This document shows, piece after piece, positions 38,615-51,344 of a DNA stretch of 64,000 bases. Source of the stretch: Echiichthys vipera (lineage: Eukaryota; Chordata; Actinopteri; Perciformes; Trachinidae); assembly GCA_963691815.1 (NCBI GenBank), contig OY829665.1, forward strand, positions 24,842,906-24,906,905, in the 5' to 3' direction. The notes below the pieces were generated by a model. That model made no database searches. It had not been told where the DNA came from and saw only the letters and a list, made by a program, of their open reading frames with translations. Every line of letters starts with the position of its first letter. Position 1 is the stretch's first letter. A program made the position numbers and the translations under genes.

Positions 38615-39000
38615 AATTAATGCACTTTAAAACAACTCCATCCGCCGCCTTTTCCCCTCCATTCAATAAAAACAGTCTGAGAAAATAAACATAGAGTGTG
38701 AATAAAGAGGAAGCAGATCAAACATGGATAATTAATTAATCTTCCCCGCGGTCATTGATTCTTCTTCCTCTGGCATTCTTTTCTCCACGCGCACACACAC
38801 GGAAGCGTCATGTGAGGTCCGGGGCTCCACGGTGCAGCCCGGACTGATTATCGCCTCTCCACGGTCTTTATTTAAATCAGTCCTGCAGGCTCATTACACC
38901 ACGGAATTATTCTTTGCCCTGTTATTGCACCAGTCTGCATCAATTGGGCGGCCCACTTTTGGACTGGATGAGACCCGAGGTGAGGCCCACATGTTTAGGG
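38615..39000. promoter_or_regulatory. candidate conserved regulatory block upstream of lmo3
   Basis: A stretch without ORFs or obvious transposon signature that is unusually rich in homeodomain-type cores (CATAATTAATGC, GATAATTAATTAATC) and contains TTTATTTAAATC and CTCATTACACC. It sits about 1 kb downstream, in lmo3 sense, of the distal donor at 39865. Such blocks are typical of developmental enhancers; conservation is not tested. Confidence 0.35.
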
Positions 39001-39116
39001 CACGGTGCCCCCACATCACCACCAACACCACTTCACGCCTCCCTATCGCAGACACACACCTCACAGTGTTCCAACGCACAGCCTGACAAGTTATGCTTTA
39101 AATATTCTGGTGCGTT

Positions 39117-39145
39117 TGTGTGTGTGTGTGTGTGTGTGGGGGGGG
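39117..39145. repeat. (GT)n with G-run
   Basis: GT units followed by eight G, then GGAGGAGGAG. Confidence 0.9.
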
Positions 39146-39189
39146 CAGTGGGAGGAGGAGGAGGAGATACAAGTCAATAGTTGGCATGC

Positions 39190-39365
39190 AGCTCCAGTCT
39201 AAAATGCAGCGATAATGAGATGGGTCATAAAATGCTCTCTGCGCCATTATGAGTGATGAGATGCATTAAAGCTGACAGGGTATTACCTGCCAGTAATTAG
39301 GTTTTGTCATGGATTGAATTATTTCAAGGCGGCCTATCTCGGTAATCATGCAATTTTGTGCAGAG
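39190..39365. promoter_or_regulatory. candidate conserved regulatory block
   Basis: A repeat-free segment with GCCAGTAATTAGG, GGATTGAATTATT, CGGTAATCATGC and AAAATGCAGCG motifs. Closely packed homeodomain-like cores and the nearby lmo3 5' exons suggest an enhancer. There is no coding signal. Confidence 0.35.
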
Positions 39366-39864
39366 TGTGTGTGCAGAGTGTGTGAGGCTGCCACCTCTCT
39401 CCCGGTGTGCCTTTCCGCCGGTTATTCATCCTCCTCCGTATGAATGGAAGATGGAGACAGAAGGCGGTGGGGAAGGTGGAGGATGGAGGGAACCGGCGCA
39501 CGGCTCAGATCGAGTCTCTTTATCCAGCCGAAACACGCACCTGCATGGACCCACAGTATATGCGCACACGGACAGAGCCTGACCCCAACCTCCGCCCCCT
39601 CTGTCTCATGGAGAATTTAAAAAACAGACAGCGGGGGCCTGCACCACATCCACCACATCAATCACCCGCTGCTGCTTCATTTCACCAGTAGTCTGAAGCC
39701 TGCTGGGGGAGAAGCCAAACTCTATTTGACGCCCTCTCCAGCCGCGTGCTGCTTGTGTTTGCGTCTTCTCGCGGAGTTCGCCAACACTTTACGCGCAACT
39801 CCCGCTCAGTCTACGGAAAGCCGCGTAAAAGTCGCAGAAACACCCTGAGGACTTGAACACGTAC

Positions 39865-40232
39865 CTTTAAAGTACAGCCAGGGATGCTCGGAACAGATCC
39901 TCAGGGTTGCTGCAGCGGTGTTTGTCTTCTCTGTCCTCTTGACTTCCACAAGAAAACTTTCTCAGACAACTCCAGATTGTCTCAAGAAAACCTGGTCGAC
40001 AGCAGTTTGAGAACAGTTGCTCTCTGTTAAAAGTTGTTGGGATGTCACCCCCGAAAACTCGATTCTCCAGCTACTTTGCGCGTCCCAGACCCGGCTCGCA
40101 GGGCGTCTCTGTCCCCCCTATCCTTTGCTGCTTCCTCACCTTCTCCCGCTCGTCTCTGTATCTGCGTGTGTTTCTGGTTCTCTGGTTAGGAAAAAAAGCG
40201 TCGGGGAGTCGAGGCTCGTCTCCTATTTAAGC
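39865..40232 (-). promoter_or_regulatory. candidate distal lmo3 promoter and first exon
   Basis: On the minus strand a TATA-like box, CTTAAATAGGAG, lies around 40231-40220. It is followed by about 330 bp of CpG-containing sequence that ends in the donor TTTAAAG|GTACGT (last exon base 39865). This is the layout of a TATA-type first exon. The same box reads CCTATTTAAG on the plus strand, so a divergent plus-strand start near 40255 is also possible. No transcript evidence is available. Confidence 0.3.
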
Positions 40233-40289
40233 CCCTCCACCAGGTCCCCAGTCAGCAGCACACTCCAGCTCATCCAAGAAGCTGACAAG

Positions 40290-40470
40290 CACCGTTAGGG
40301 AAGGCAGCGCATGTTGCTCTAATGGACCTCATTAAGCTCTACTTACAGATGTTCTCTTAACATAATTGATCTGCAGCGAGTTGAGAGGACGGCAACCTAT
40401 TCCCCAGCCCCCAATTATGGCCCGGTAATTAGATCCCCAACCTCCAGTTCTCCACATTCACCCTTCTAAC
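40290..40470. promoter_or_regulatory. candidate conserved regulatory block upstream of the distal promoter
   Basis: Directly upstream of the TATA-like box in lmo3 sense. It contains CTCATTAAGC, CATAATTGATC, CCAATTATGG and GGTAATTAG, four homeodomain-type cores in about 130 bp, without repeats or ORFs. The proposed enhancer role is inference. Confidence 0.35.
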
Positions 40471-40708
40471 ATTCCGAAATATCAAAGTATCTCTTTCTCT
40501 CAAAGCGACTGCCCCCCACCACCACCACCTCATCTCCGTGTCTCCTCCCTTCACCCCCCACCCCCCCACAAGACACTATTGACAGTCAGATCTGCTAACC
40601 TTTGTAGTGTAGCCAGACTTAGCAGTGCACTCACTCCAATTGACAGAGCTCACTCACTCTTCTCTTCCTCTCTCCTTGCCTTTCTTTTTCCCATTGGGAG
40701 ACAGAGAG

Positions 40709-40734
40709 GGAGAGAGAGAGAGAGAGAGAGAGAG
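40709..40734. repeat. (GA)n microsatellite
   Basis: Short GA run in a purine-rich stretch. Confidence 0.93.
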
Positions 40735-41232
40735 TCAGAGTGAGTGGTACAGATGGGAAAGGAAAGAGAGAGGAAGGGGAAAAGGAGTAAGTTAGCACTT
40801 TCCATAAAGAGTTGTAATGATAATATCTGTCGAGGGAGAATATCCTTTCCATACTGTTTTTATCTTAAATAATTCCTCTGATGGCAAAGAGATAGCTAGA
40901 GAGAGAGAGAAGGAGAGGAGGAGAGGAGCAGACCTGAGGAGTGATAGTGCAGCTTTTATAACGCCAATCAGTGCCACTCCTATCACTCATCTAATTAGCC
41001 AGAGTGCTAAAACAGAAAGCACTTGGGGAAATGGTAATGTCATGCTCTTGCATGTTAAAAAGAAGACAATTTTCAAACTGACATATAAAAAACTATTTGT
41101 GACGGAGTGTAATCAAGTATTTTCTGAGCAAGCAGTGTCAGATATCAAATGTTCTCACATCTTTATGTTGTCACAGATGTACTGCACATCATTTTTCTGG
41201 ATGGCTGGATGCATGACCCAGATTGAAATGTT

Positions 41233-41359
<127 letters not shown>

Positions 41360-41364
41360 TTCCA

Positions 41365-43010
41365 CAACAGCACACATCGGCATGTGAAAGTGTAGCACTT
41401 GAGGCCTGCAGCTCCTGACTGGAGGACACATCTTCAAGTGCGATGGTGACGGTATATAAGTGTGCGTCAGTTATGCATTATTGTGTAGATACATCCATGG
41501 ATTGAATAATGCTCCATGGGATGAGAAATCATTTCTGGTTCTTTAGCTGCTAAATGCTCCACTACATTATGTGCACTTTGGTGCTGGCCAGGTAGTGTGC
41601 AGTGGATTCACAGAGCTTTCTCAACACCTGCTGCTGCTGAACATGAAGCTGATGAGAGCAGAGGCTTCAACACCAACAGTGAAACAGTGATGATGTTAAA
41701 AAGGCTAAAACCTTCCGTGGAGCTGAGGGTTATTGCTGAATTTCTCTGTGGGCATGTCAACACCTTTTGCATAACACACTGACTCAATATTAAAATATTG
41801 ATTAGTGCAGCTACACAAAATAGCAACACCACAAAATGACTCAGTTTAAAGTAAAAATCCTGCATTCACAATTTTACAATACAATTTTGAAATACAATCA
41901 GTAAAATGCAGTGAAGGTTTCAAAATGACTTATGCAGAATGAGCCATGTCTGTGTTTTGTTTGTCAAATATCATCCAATTATTACTATTTTATTTAAAGC
42001 ATTTTAACATGGTAGTTTATCAAAGTAAGGCCACTTTATTGGGTAGTCTAATTTCTAATAATGTACAATATTTAAAAAACTGACCATAGGTTTTGTAGCA
42101 TCTGCAAACAAATGGTGCTGGTAAAAAAGGAACAAACTCATCTGTTGTACCAATTCTTTTTCAAGGTCAGTACATGGATGTGCACTGGTATTTAAAGTTA
42201 TTCTTACCTTTCTGACATGTCACACAGCATGATTGACACAGCTTTTTAATGTGACAAAGGCCAATAAACATGAACAACTCCGCCACCCTCCAAAGTCCCA
42301 CCCTTTTCCCCCTGCCTGACCTCTGACGCTCCCTCCTCTCCTGACGCGTACGCTGAGAAAGTGAGCAGAAAGTGAAATGGGTGGTTGGTCCACAGTACAT
42401 AGACCTATGTGCCGTTGAATTCGGCACTATTTGTGGAAAAAATAAAAGATCTTTTCTGTGAAAAGCGGGGAACATAGGTACGCTCCCTGCTAACGCTAAC
42501 ACTAATTTTCCTTGCACAAATAACATAGTATTACAGAACTATAGTAACTAATAACTGATGGCATCTGGATGCTGTGTTATCACATGCTGTGTTGCGTTCT
42601 AGGATAAGGCAAACTAAAAGCAGAAACTCCCCGACCATCTCGTCTCTTTCTAGCTCCAGATGAATCTGCACTAGCCTCTGCCATCACTGGAAAGCAGAGT
42701 CCATGAACACTTGCATTTGCGCATAAAGTATTTTCTTTATCGCAGCCTTGTGAAATAGTCTTCTTTCTGTTGATAGTTTTCTTTGTTGGAGCAGCTGTGG
42801 GTGGAAATGGCAGCTTGCCTTGGTCAGTCATTGTCACTTCCTCACCTTTCCTTGTTATTTCTCACAGACCGCTCTACCGCTCTGCAGACAGGCGCAGTGA
42901 CTGCGGTTGGCAACTGGAAGGGACGCTGCAACGGAAGACAGGCAGGAAGCTCTGCAAATCATTTTATTCGGTCCGAATAAATTAGCCTGCTTGTTTGCAA
43001 GCATTAGCTC
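41365..43010. other. intergenic DNA without recognised gene
   Basis: Several 60-120 codon ORFs on both strands, none with domain motifs, start context or splice structure. Confidence 0.4.
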
Positions 43011-43018
43011 ACCGTAAC

Positions 43019-43458
43019 CAAAGAGGTTATAATACTAAGAGGCAACACTCCATTAACCCGCCCATGCAACTTTTTCATGCAGTCGCGTAGCCGAGTCTCC
43101 GCCATTTTGGACTGAAGGAACGTCTCGCATTAATAACGGAGATACGTAAAAAATACCATTCCTATTCACAAGAGGGGGTTAATCTGGTTAAAAGTTCTTA
43201 TAAACAACGACCATGGCAGTCATTTATTCTAAACAGTTTCCCCCTTAATTTCCTTACCTGTTTGTAGCCATAGGCCCTACTAGTGACCTATGTGTACCAA
43301 ACACCAAGGAAAATGCCTTTTATGTGAAAAATGAATGGCAATAAACCTTGTTCTTATTCTATTTTAGCTCGTTTTTAAATTTCTCTTCTCTATTTTTATT
43401 ATTATTATTATAATTATTATTATAATTATTATTATTATTATTATTATTATTTTTTTTA

Positions 43459-43499
<41 letters not shown>

Positions 43500-43955
43500 G
43501 ATGGCCTGCAGCTACTATAAATCTTTACATTTTACAATATTTTTATTATAATTTGTTGTCTTTTCACCTTTAACAGTAAAGATTGGAGATGGAAGCGCGG
43601 ACACTGGGGACTTAAGTTCAGCGGACATTGAGAATAACTCTGACCACACAGCCGACTAAGCGCCACCAATGGTGGTGTGACCCAGCAACTGGAGATCGGA
43701 CCGCTTTGACAGGCGCTGACAGAGCGAAGGACTCCGGTGGGATGACTCTATTAAAGTCACATCGGTGATGCTTTGAGCAGTTAATTGCAAGTTAACTGCT
43801 TGGTATTCTTCAGTGTTGACGTAATGTTACAGTACGGTAACTGATGCACCGTAGGAGAGAGTTCAGCCCAAAATGGCGGACGCACTGTCAGTGTGCCCTC
43901 TGGTGGCGGTTGCACAAAAACACGAGTGTCGCCTCTTAGTATTATAACCTCTTTG
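43019..43955. mobile_element. well-preserved 937-bp inverted-repeat DNA transposon, non-autonomous
   Basis: The first 32 bp (43019-43050, starting CAAAGAGGTTATAATACTAA) and the reverse complement of the last 32 bp (43924-43955) differ at one position. CCGTAAC flanks both ends exactly (43012-43018 and 43956-43962), a 7-bp target duplication. Weaker symmetry continues inward: CCGCCATTTTGGACTGAA near 43099 against TTCAGCCCAAAATGGCGG near 43863. There is no transposase frame. An (ATT)n tract lies inside. Terminal CA and 7-8 bp duplication would be compatible with hAT or P-like groups, but I cannot assign the family. Confidence 0.8.
43397..43499. repeat. (ATT)n microsatellite within the 43-kb element
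   Basis: ATT units with AATT breaks and a T-run, inside the inverted-repeat element. Confidence 0.93.
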
Positions 43956-44594
43956 CCGTAACCATGGACATGAATTTACAAGCAGCATGCTGGCATTATT
44001 CTAAATGAGATTGTAATCCATTTTACATCATTATACCAACATGATGCCGGTCATTTATGTTCAGTCTCACTGTTTTGCGGATATTCACTCACCTACTGAG
44101 TGCATGAGTACCAGGATGCTGACTGCAGTTTACTAAATATCCACTAGTGTCGCTAATACCAAGGGTTTTCTCAACATTACACAGAGAGGCTTTAAGTTTC
44201 TGTTCGCTTTGAAGGCTGTTCAGCCTGTCTACCCACCTCTTTTTCTCCAGTCTGTCCCAGATACCCTGGAAATGTAAGACATGTTACTCACAGAATTTAC
44301 CAGAGGTACACCTCACAGACATCTGACGTAAAGGTTTTCATGAGCTGACTATAGGGTGAGGAAGTACAGTATAGTGATATCAAGCTGTCATGATTACCAG
44401 ATGTGACAGATTTGTCCCGTCAGTAACATTTCAGATGTCTGTCCCTTTTAAGAGAATCTTCTCACTGAGGGTTTTGACATTTACCAGAGGACACTCAAGC
44501 CCCTCTCTGCTGTCATTTTCCTTCCTATAGAGGAGCCCTCACAGGCCGACCAGGAGCTTAAGGATTGGATACTGCACTCTGGTCCTCCAGCCCA

Positions 44595-44595
<1 letters not shown>

Positions 44596-44648
<53 letters not shown>
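44596..44648. repeat. (CA)n microsatellite
   Basis: Pure CA run of about 26 units. Confidence 0.95.
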
Positions 44649-44651
<3 letters not shown>

Positions 44652-45369
44652 CTTCGCCCCCAGGGGTATAAGCCAGGGGACTGTATACACTAACGACCAG
44701 CAGAGCCTCTCCTTAAAGTCACACTCAGTAATTGCTGCCAGTATACGACCTTCAAGTGGGGTCAAGGGATACGTAATTTTAATGACAACTTTTCCTCTCC
44801 CCCGCAGGCCAATTTTGTCTCTTGGCTGAAAGAGAATTGGCAGAGCTAAGTTCCAGAGCCATCTTTCCACCAAAAAAATCTGGAGAATCATCTTCGGTAA
44901 TAGGTCAGAAGGGAGTCCTCAAAGTCTAAAGAATAGCTGGGCCAAAGAGTATTGACCCTTCTTATTACTCCACTGAGAGTTAATGGAGATTACTTAATTC
45001 AAGCGCCTATTCATTTAGTCAGAATATAAAACGAGAATGCAGCAGTCAAAGAGCTGGGACTTTGGTAATAGGCAGTCTCATTCTCTCTGACTCTGAACAG
45101 GACATAAAAGGCAGTGGCCCGGTGGCAAGTGGAAGATGGAAACAGCAATCAAAGAGAAGCTACAACTTTACCTTTTGGAAATGTTGGACATTCATACATG
45201 ATTTGTGGAAGTTCATTGAAACAGATCAGTAAAAGTGAATCAAAGACGATATTAAGAAAAAAACACCCACACACGGAGCCACACCTGTGTCTTATATAGA
45301 CTTCTGTCTATTCAAAAAGGTATGTTCCTGTTCAGACAGTCCTCACCAGAAAAGGGCCTGTACAGGTCG

Positions 45370-45740
45370 ACTGTGCAAGCAACTTATTACAACCAGAGCC
45401 AATTCTACCAGCTGTTGGGGCCCTAGGCAAAAAATCACAGGGGGCCCTTTGAACCAGCGTTCATCGCCATCATAGGTTTGTTTAAACTGAATAATATATG
45501 TCACCTACAATGAGAGGAGAAAAAAAACAAAACACAATTGGAGTGGGTGGAGTCAGGTGGGTTCCCTTAGGGAGGTCAGGTGTCCTACTGTCATTTGCAA
45601 ACTTTGTGCATTATCACTGCTGTAGTTGTCACCATTGGGGGCTCCCTATTGCCCTGGGGCCCCAAGCAGGTGCCTGCATTGTCTGCTGGCAAGAAGCGCC
45701 TCTGGTTGCGACCCATATTTATGTTTGTTGTTAGGTGGCA
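45370..45740. repeat. unassigned repeat-like stretch
   Basis: It contains GTTGGGGCCCTAGGCAAAAA and, about 230 bp later, CTATTGCCCTGGGGCCCC, blocks that recur in dispersed fish repeats. The small frames here are not protein-like. Identity uncertain. Confidence 0.3.
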
Positions 45741-45769
45741 ACCTCTAAAGGCCGTTCTAATTATAGCGA

Positions 45770-45955
45770 AAGAAAGGAGGAAGTCAGGTGACATATAAGG
45801 TTTTCGTTGCCACCGTACTCTACGGGGGAATTGTTGGGTTTATGTAAATTATAAATAAGTCATAGAGTGTGGTCTATACCTTCTCTGTAAAGTGTCCTGA
45901 GATAACTTTTGTTATGATTGGCACTGTAAATAAAATTGAATTGAATTGAATAAAT
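45770..45955 (+). mobile_element. LINE 3' tail (Rex1/CR1-like), sense copy
   Basis: It contains GGGGAATTGTTGGG, AGAGTGTGGTCTATACC, CTGAGATAACTTTTGTTATG and the terminal ACTGTAAATAAAATTGAATT with AATTG repeats. The same tail lies inverted at about 49505-49830. Short AATTGA repeat tails of this kind end Rex1-type LINE copies in fish. The coding part is missing. Confidence 0.5.
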
Positions 45956-45998
45956 ATAAGAGCACAAACACCAGGACTTCAACCGAGCCCTCACCCCA

Positions 45999-46200
45999 GC
46001 AACTTGTTGATCCAATCAGGAAGTGCCCAAAACTGCAAGTTCTCTGAGTGACCACTGGGGGCAGGTTTAATAATAGAGCAGTTTCTCATTGACCTCCATG
46101 TTAAACAGGCCGTTTTCACAGCATACAGTAATTAAACGTATTTAAGGCCTGGGACAAAAAACATTCTTGTCTGTATGTTTAGGTCATATCTCTAGTCTCG
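45999..46200 (-). repeat. dispersed repeat, copy 2 of the 18.2-kb repeat
   Basis: In reverse complement it matches 18190-18372: AGAGATATGACCTAAACATA, then AAACGGCCTGTTTAACATGG, then the CAGTTTTGGGCACTTCCTGA block. The copies are clearly diverged, so the pair is old. Confidence 0.6.
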
Positions 46201-47248
46201 AGTCTAGTTCATTTGATCAGTGTGAGTACAACTGTTCCGTGTTTAAGTGCGGCACACTTCTGGACCCCGGCCCAGTTGGGAGAGGTGGGCTTTAGTGAAG
46301 CAAAGATGCACATGTACGAGCAAGAGCATGTGCACGTGCACAAGGACAAGCGAGCATTGACAGCGGTCCTGAGACTATTTATATACAATTGTTCCCCACG
46401 ATGGACAATTAAAAAAATTCCGCCAAAGGGTTTACAGTGGTCTGATGTGGAGGAGTGTTCACTGCAGATTTTGTCAGCTGAAAATATTCAGAAACAGTTG
46501 GACAAAACAAAAACTCGATGATGTATAAGCGAGAAGCGATCATGCTAAAGCACGGCTCGGATCATCTGGGCCAAATGGGAGTGTGCCCAAAAACTGCAAC
46601 AGTTTCAAAACCCAAAATAAAGCAGTCCCATGTCATGGTCACGGTTACGTTGACCTCCTTGGCAGAAGTCTGCCCCGAGTCTGAGTCTCCGTCCCTTCCG
46701 CTCTAAAGCAGCGCTCCTAAATGCCAGGATCCACTTTTTATTTTTTCACCAGCAATGTTAAAATCCCCCTGCACCTACGAGATTTATGTTGGGTCCTGCG
46801 TGATCTGCAGGATCAATGCAGTCATTTTCTTTAGTGTTCCCCCTGATCTCGTTGCTCTCCCCTGCTGTGTCCTGTCGGCGAGACACGTACTCAGAGCAGA
46901 GGGCAAAATCCATCAATGTGGCACCTTCCAGCAGGGATGTGCGGAGATGTGGGGATATTTATTTGTGCTTTATAATGTCACTGATAAATAATCAGAAAGT
47001 AACGTTTTATTTCTCTGATTCACGGCTGAGATGAGCAGCAATGGAGCAAGCCGCTCACTAACTCTTTTTTCTCTGGATCCTTCTCTTGAATACGGACCGG
47101 GCTCCTGAAATTGGGCCTTTGATCCATAAATTCACGTTACACAAACAGAAAATATCCTTTACCCACATGGTGTTTACTTTCTGAGCTTTGCCTCTACCTG
47201 TTAGTACGTCATACGCTTCATTGATCTGATTGGTTGATTTGGCCCGTA

Positions 47249-47382
47249 TGTTGGTGATAGACAGATGGTTTATCCAATCAGCAACCAGTATTTTTGCCCC
47301 TTCCCAAAAGATCTCCAAACGAGAGTTCCCAGATGGATATGCTGAGACAAGGAGAATCAATCTATCTGGAGGAGTCAGGTTA
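47249..47382. mobile_element. short DNA-transposon-like repeat, copy 2
   Basis: Direct match to 23549-23690 with scattered substitutions and a small internal gap. Its right end ATCTGGAGGAGTCAGGTTA is shared. The left end is truncated relative to the 23.4-kb copy. Confidence 0.6.
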
Positions 47383-48306
47383 ACAGCACTTACCTAACCT
47401 GAATGATCTCTATAACGTCACGTTGGTGATCACAGCCCCATGTCTAACTGTATTGTAATTGAAAATGTGGAGTTTTAAGTTTTAATCAGTATCCATCATG
47501 CCTTTTGATTTACACTGCTTTTATTCTACCACATTTTGGTGCTTGTTACAAATAAAATCAACCAGTGGATCTGTTGTGTGTAATTGTGGCTCGACAGTGT
47601 GTAACATCACTCCAATTAGAGAGTGCAGATGGAACAGATACCTGCTGCCTGCAGATGGCTGTAAGAGAGTCACCAGAGTAAAAGAAAGATAGTTAATGCT
47701 CATTAATCTTTATTCTGTGGCATTAATGCATAATCATAATAAAACATTTGTATTTTTTTGCATGTCACTTCAGATTAACAAAACTAGAAGTGTTTGTGTG
47801 ATATTACAGAAGATTATGAGTGTGACTTCACCTAATATATAAAATATTACAGACCACAGATGCACTGAGCTGTCGATCTGCTATGAGCAGGTGGGCGGCA
47901 GTCTGCGCAAGGCACGTTCATTCTTGGCAGCAAGACTGCAACATCACATCCTCTTCTGCACCTCTGCTCCCATAAGGGCACATTCACCAAGATACGAGGG
48001 CTCAGCTCCTCGCAGTGCACGACACAAGAACAGAGGAACAGAACCCCCAATTTTATAAACTCTAAACTGTTTTGTTCTCCATATGAACAAAATCTGCAAT
48101 AATAATGAGTCTTTTATTATACTATTATAGTATTTAAAGGATAAATCTTTATCCACTTCCAGCTGCCATGTTAATCTTGTCTCATGCCTTACTCTGTCAC
48201 CATGTACGTATATACCACTTACTGTATATGTTATTACCTGACATGTATTAATTAGAATCCTAGACTTTATATACAGATGGATGACAGGTCTTCACTTCCT
48301 CTCACT

Positions 48307-49345
48307 GTATAACCCTGTTTCCAAATAAATACTGTGCAAAATGTTATTAGAATCAGAATGTGATGATCTGCAAAACATTGAAATCCCATATTTAATTAAA
48401 CACAGCACAAAGACAACAAAGCAAATGTTGAAACTGAGAAATGTCAATGTTCTTTCAAAATGATACGCCCCTTTTTATTTCAGGTTTCAAACAAGTTGTG
48501 ATAGTGGCAAAAAAGACTGTAAAGGTTGAGAAATGCTTAAAAAAAACAGTTGGTGGAGCATCTCACAATGAATGGGGGGGGGGCATCACCCTGTGAAAGA
48601 CTGTGCTGGAAAATAGTGGCACAATTTAACAATAATGTTTGTACACATCCAATGTAGATCAATGTAGAAACCAGATCCAGAAACGCTGCCGCCTTCTCTG
48701 GGCCTGAGCTCATTTCAGATGGACTGAGGCCAAGTGGAAAACTGTCCTATAGTTTGACCAGGACGCTGCATCCTCTGGGCTAAAGGGGAGAGGGACCATC
48801 CTGCTTGATATCAGCCATGTTCAAAAGCCAGCATCTGTGATGGTATGGGGGAGCATTAGTGCACATGGCATCATGGGTAACTTGCCCATTTGTGAAGACT
48901 CCATTAATGCTGAACCATATATACAGGTGTTATAGATGCCAAGTAGACAACGTCTTTTTTAGGGAAGACTTTGCTTATTTCACCAAGACAGTGCTAAACC
49001 ACAATCTGTACGTGTTACAACAGCGTGGCTCTGTAGTAACCGAGTCCAGGTGCTCACTTGGCCTGCTTGCAGTCCTGACTAGTCACTCATTGACAATGTT
49101 TGGTGCATTAAAAAACATAAATATGATAAAGGAGACCCCGGACTGTTGAGCAACTGAAATCCTATATCAATTAAGAATGGGCTAATATCCTACTTAAATC
49201 CACCAAAATGACAGCAACTGGTCTCCTCAGTTCCCAAACGCTTCCAGAGTGTTGTTGAAAGAAGAGGTAATGCAACAGAGTGGTAAACACGACCATATCC
49301 CAAATATTTTTTAACGTGTTGCTGGAATGAAATTCTAAATTCAAT
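48307..49345 (+). mobile_element. Tc1/mariner-superfamily transposon relic
   Basis: About 1 kb on the plus strand with transposase blocks in broken frames. ASVMVWGSISAHG lies near 48838, and HQDSAKPQSVRVTTAWL near 48981 has the catalytic Asp codon at 48987-48989. VLTWPACSPD follows (the Asp-Leu-Ser-Pro region is damaged), and QQLVSSVPKRFQSVVERR lies near the end. These are the DDE-domain motifs of IS630-Tc1-mariner enzymes. Several stops make it non-coding; edges are approximate. Confidence 0.8.
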
Positions 49346-49369
49346 TCAATCCAATTCAATTCAATTCAA

Positions 49370-49505
49370 TTCATTCATTCATTCATCTTCAACCGCTTGT
49401 CTCTGTCGGGGGGCTGGAGCCAATCCCAATCCCAGCTGACACCGGGTGTGAGGTGGGGTACACTCTGGACAGGACGCCAGTCTATCGCAGGGCACATGTC
49501 TGTCT
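49370..49505 (+). repeat. LINE/SINE-tail-like repeat next to the mariner relic
   Basis: CATTCATTCATTCATCTTCAACCGCTTGTCTCTG followed by GGGGGGCTGGAGCC, with GGACAGGACGCCAGTCTATC further on, a widespread fish repeat. Its inverted partner lies in the Harbinger copy (28706-28790). Confidence 0.55.
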
Positions 49506-49830
49506 CTGTTCAATTCAATTAAATTCAGTTCAATTCTATTTACAGTGCCAGTTCCTAACAAAAGTTATCTCAAGACACTTTACATATGGAGTAGGTAAAG
49601 ACCACACTCTATGACCTATTTATGATTTACAGAGACCCAACAATTCCCCCGTTGAGTAGCAATCTTGTGCACACAGTGGCAACAAAAACCTTTCCTTTAA
49701 CAGGTAGGAACGAACAAACCCAGCTCTATGGAGGACGGACATCTGTCTGCACCCATTGGGGAGGAAGAAAAGGAAAGAGAAAGTGAGAAAAGAGACAGGC
49801 TCGTCAGCCCTAGCTAAATGAGGACATTAT
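49505..49830 (-). mobile_element. LINE 3' tail (Rex1/CR1-like), inverted copy
   Basis: The reverse complement shares TGTCTTGAGATAACTTTTGT, AGAGTGTGGTCTTTACC and GGGGGAATTGTTGGG with 45770-45955 and extends further 5'. AATTC repeats mark its 3' end at about 49505. No coding part remains. Confidence 0.5.
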
Positions 49831-49869
49831 TTGAGAAGAGAATATACCGCCTCTCCTCCATTTTGTGTA

Positions 49870-51340
49870 TCTTTGTAGTGTTTAAAACTGTGACCATTTC
49901 ACAATGTTAAATAGAACAGTCAGTCTTATGGTCACATGTTTAAAACTGCCACTGTAGTTTGTGGTGTTCACTGTACTGAAAAATTACAGTTCAGAAACTG
50001 AAGTATTTTGATAAACAGCGTCCCTGATAGTCTGGATAATTTGCAGAATATGCTATTAACAGTTTTCAGGGGGGCTTTTCTTCAGGAGAAAACTTTTTAC
50101 AGGCAGGTCTGGGAATCTTCCAGTTTTTCAGCAACTGCCCAGAGCCCATCCTGTTGGTTATTCTGAATAGAAACAAATCATTATTCTCTCTTTATCAATG
50201 CTATATAATAACACGTTTCCATGTGGTTATCATGTGGGGATTTGTAATCCACCTGCTCACGCTTGAAAATGAACAATGTCATAGATGATGAAATGCCTTT
50301 CGGATTATATTGGGTAAATCTCTTGTGAACATGTTTCTCAAAAGGAAAAGCAATATATTTGAATCCCTTCATTCTAACAAATTTAAAATTCAGGGATTTA
50401 ATGATTCGAACAACACAATAACAACTTTTTTCCTTTTGGCCCTCTGAGTCAGAAATGCAAATTAAAGTTATGTACATACTATTGAACTAGGATGGACATC
50501 AAAACAGTACCTGTAAAATGGATGGATCTTAAAACTTGTGAATATGTTAAAGAGAAACAGATCCAACAAGGTCAAGGCATCAGACTTTACTGTGGGAGGA
50601 GGGAAATAAAGCAAAGGCCTGTTTGAAAATCAGCTCAGGAAAAAAAAAAACTTATGAAGAATAAAGATGAGCAATGGTTGGAATGGTATGAAAGATGTCT
50701 GCACTATACATTTTTGATGGATAGCTTATGTATGTGCTGGTTTAAAACACACAACCAAAAAAGTAAATTGATTATATTCTATTAGTATCTGAAAACATAC
50801 ACGAGGTGCATGCAAATGAATACATCATGCTCTTGAATCAATAAACTGTGCACACAAATGACTCATTCCTGCACACAAATTAGCTGCATTAGGCATATTG
50901 TTGGCATTTTCACATAAAGATAACAAAGTGTTGTTTAGCAGGCAACATGCAAAGTATATTTATGTATCTCTGTCCAACATTGAATAAAAACTGTATTAAA
51001 TTGTGCAAAGCCTTTTATATACTGTAGCTGCGATGCTACATTGGATGTTGTTTCAGTCTGCTATCAGTTAACTGCACACATACCACTGGCTAGCCTAATG
51101 TAGTGCAAAATATACAATGGACGTTTTCAGACCATAGAGCAACTAGTCTAAAGGAGCACTTGTATTCAGTTGTGTTTTGATTTTGGAGTTGCTACTTTTA
51201 AAGATCTGAGCATTTATAGGAGCGTACGTATGTTCCCTGGGTCCTATGTTCCCCACTTTGTATGTGACCAGTGAACATCGAGAGAGTCTGATGTCCCCCT
51301 TTTCTTTTCTATTCCCCTATTCTATTTTCTATAACATCCA
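49870..51340. other. intergenic DNA without recognised gene
   Basis: AT-rich sequence with short ORFs only. No repeat ends recognised. Confidence 0.4.
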
Positions 51341-51344
51341 TTTT

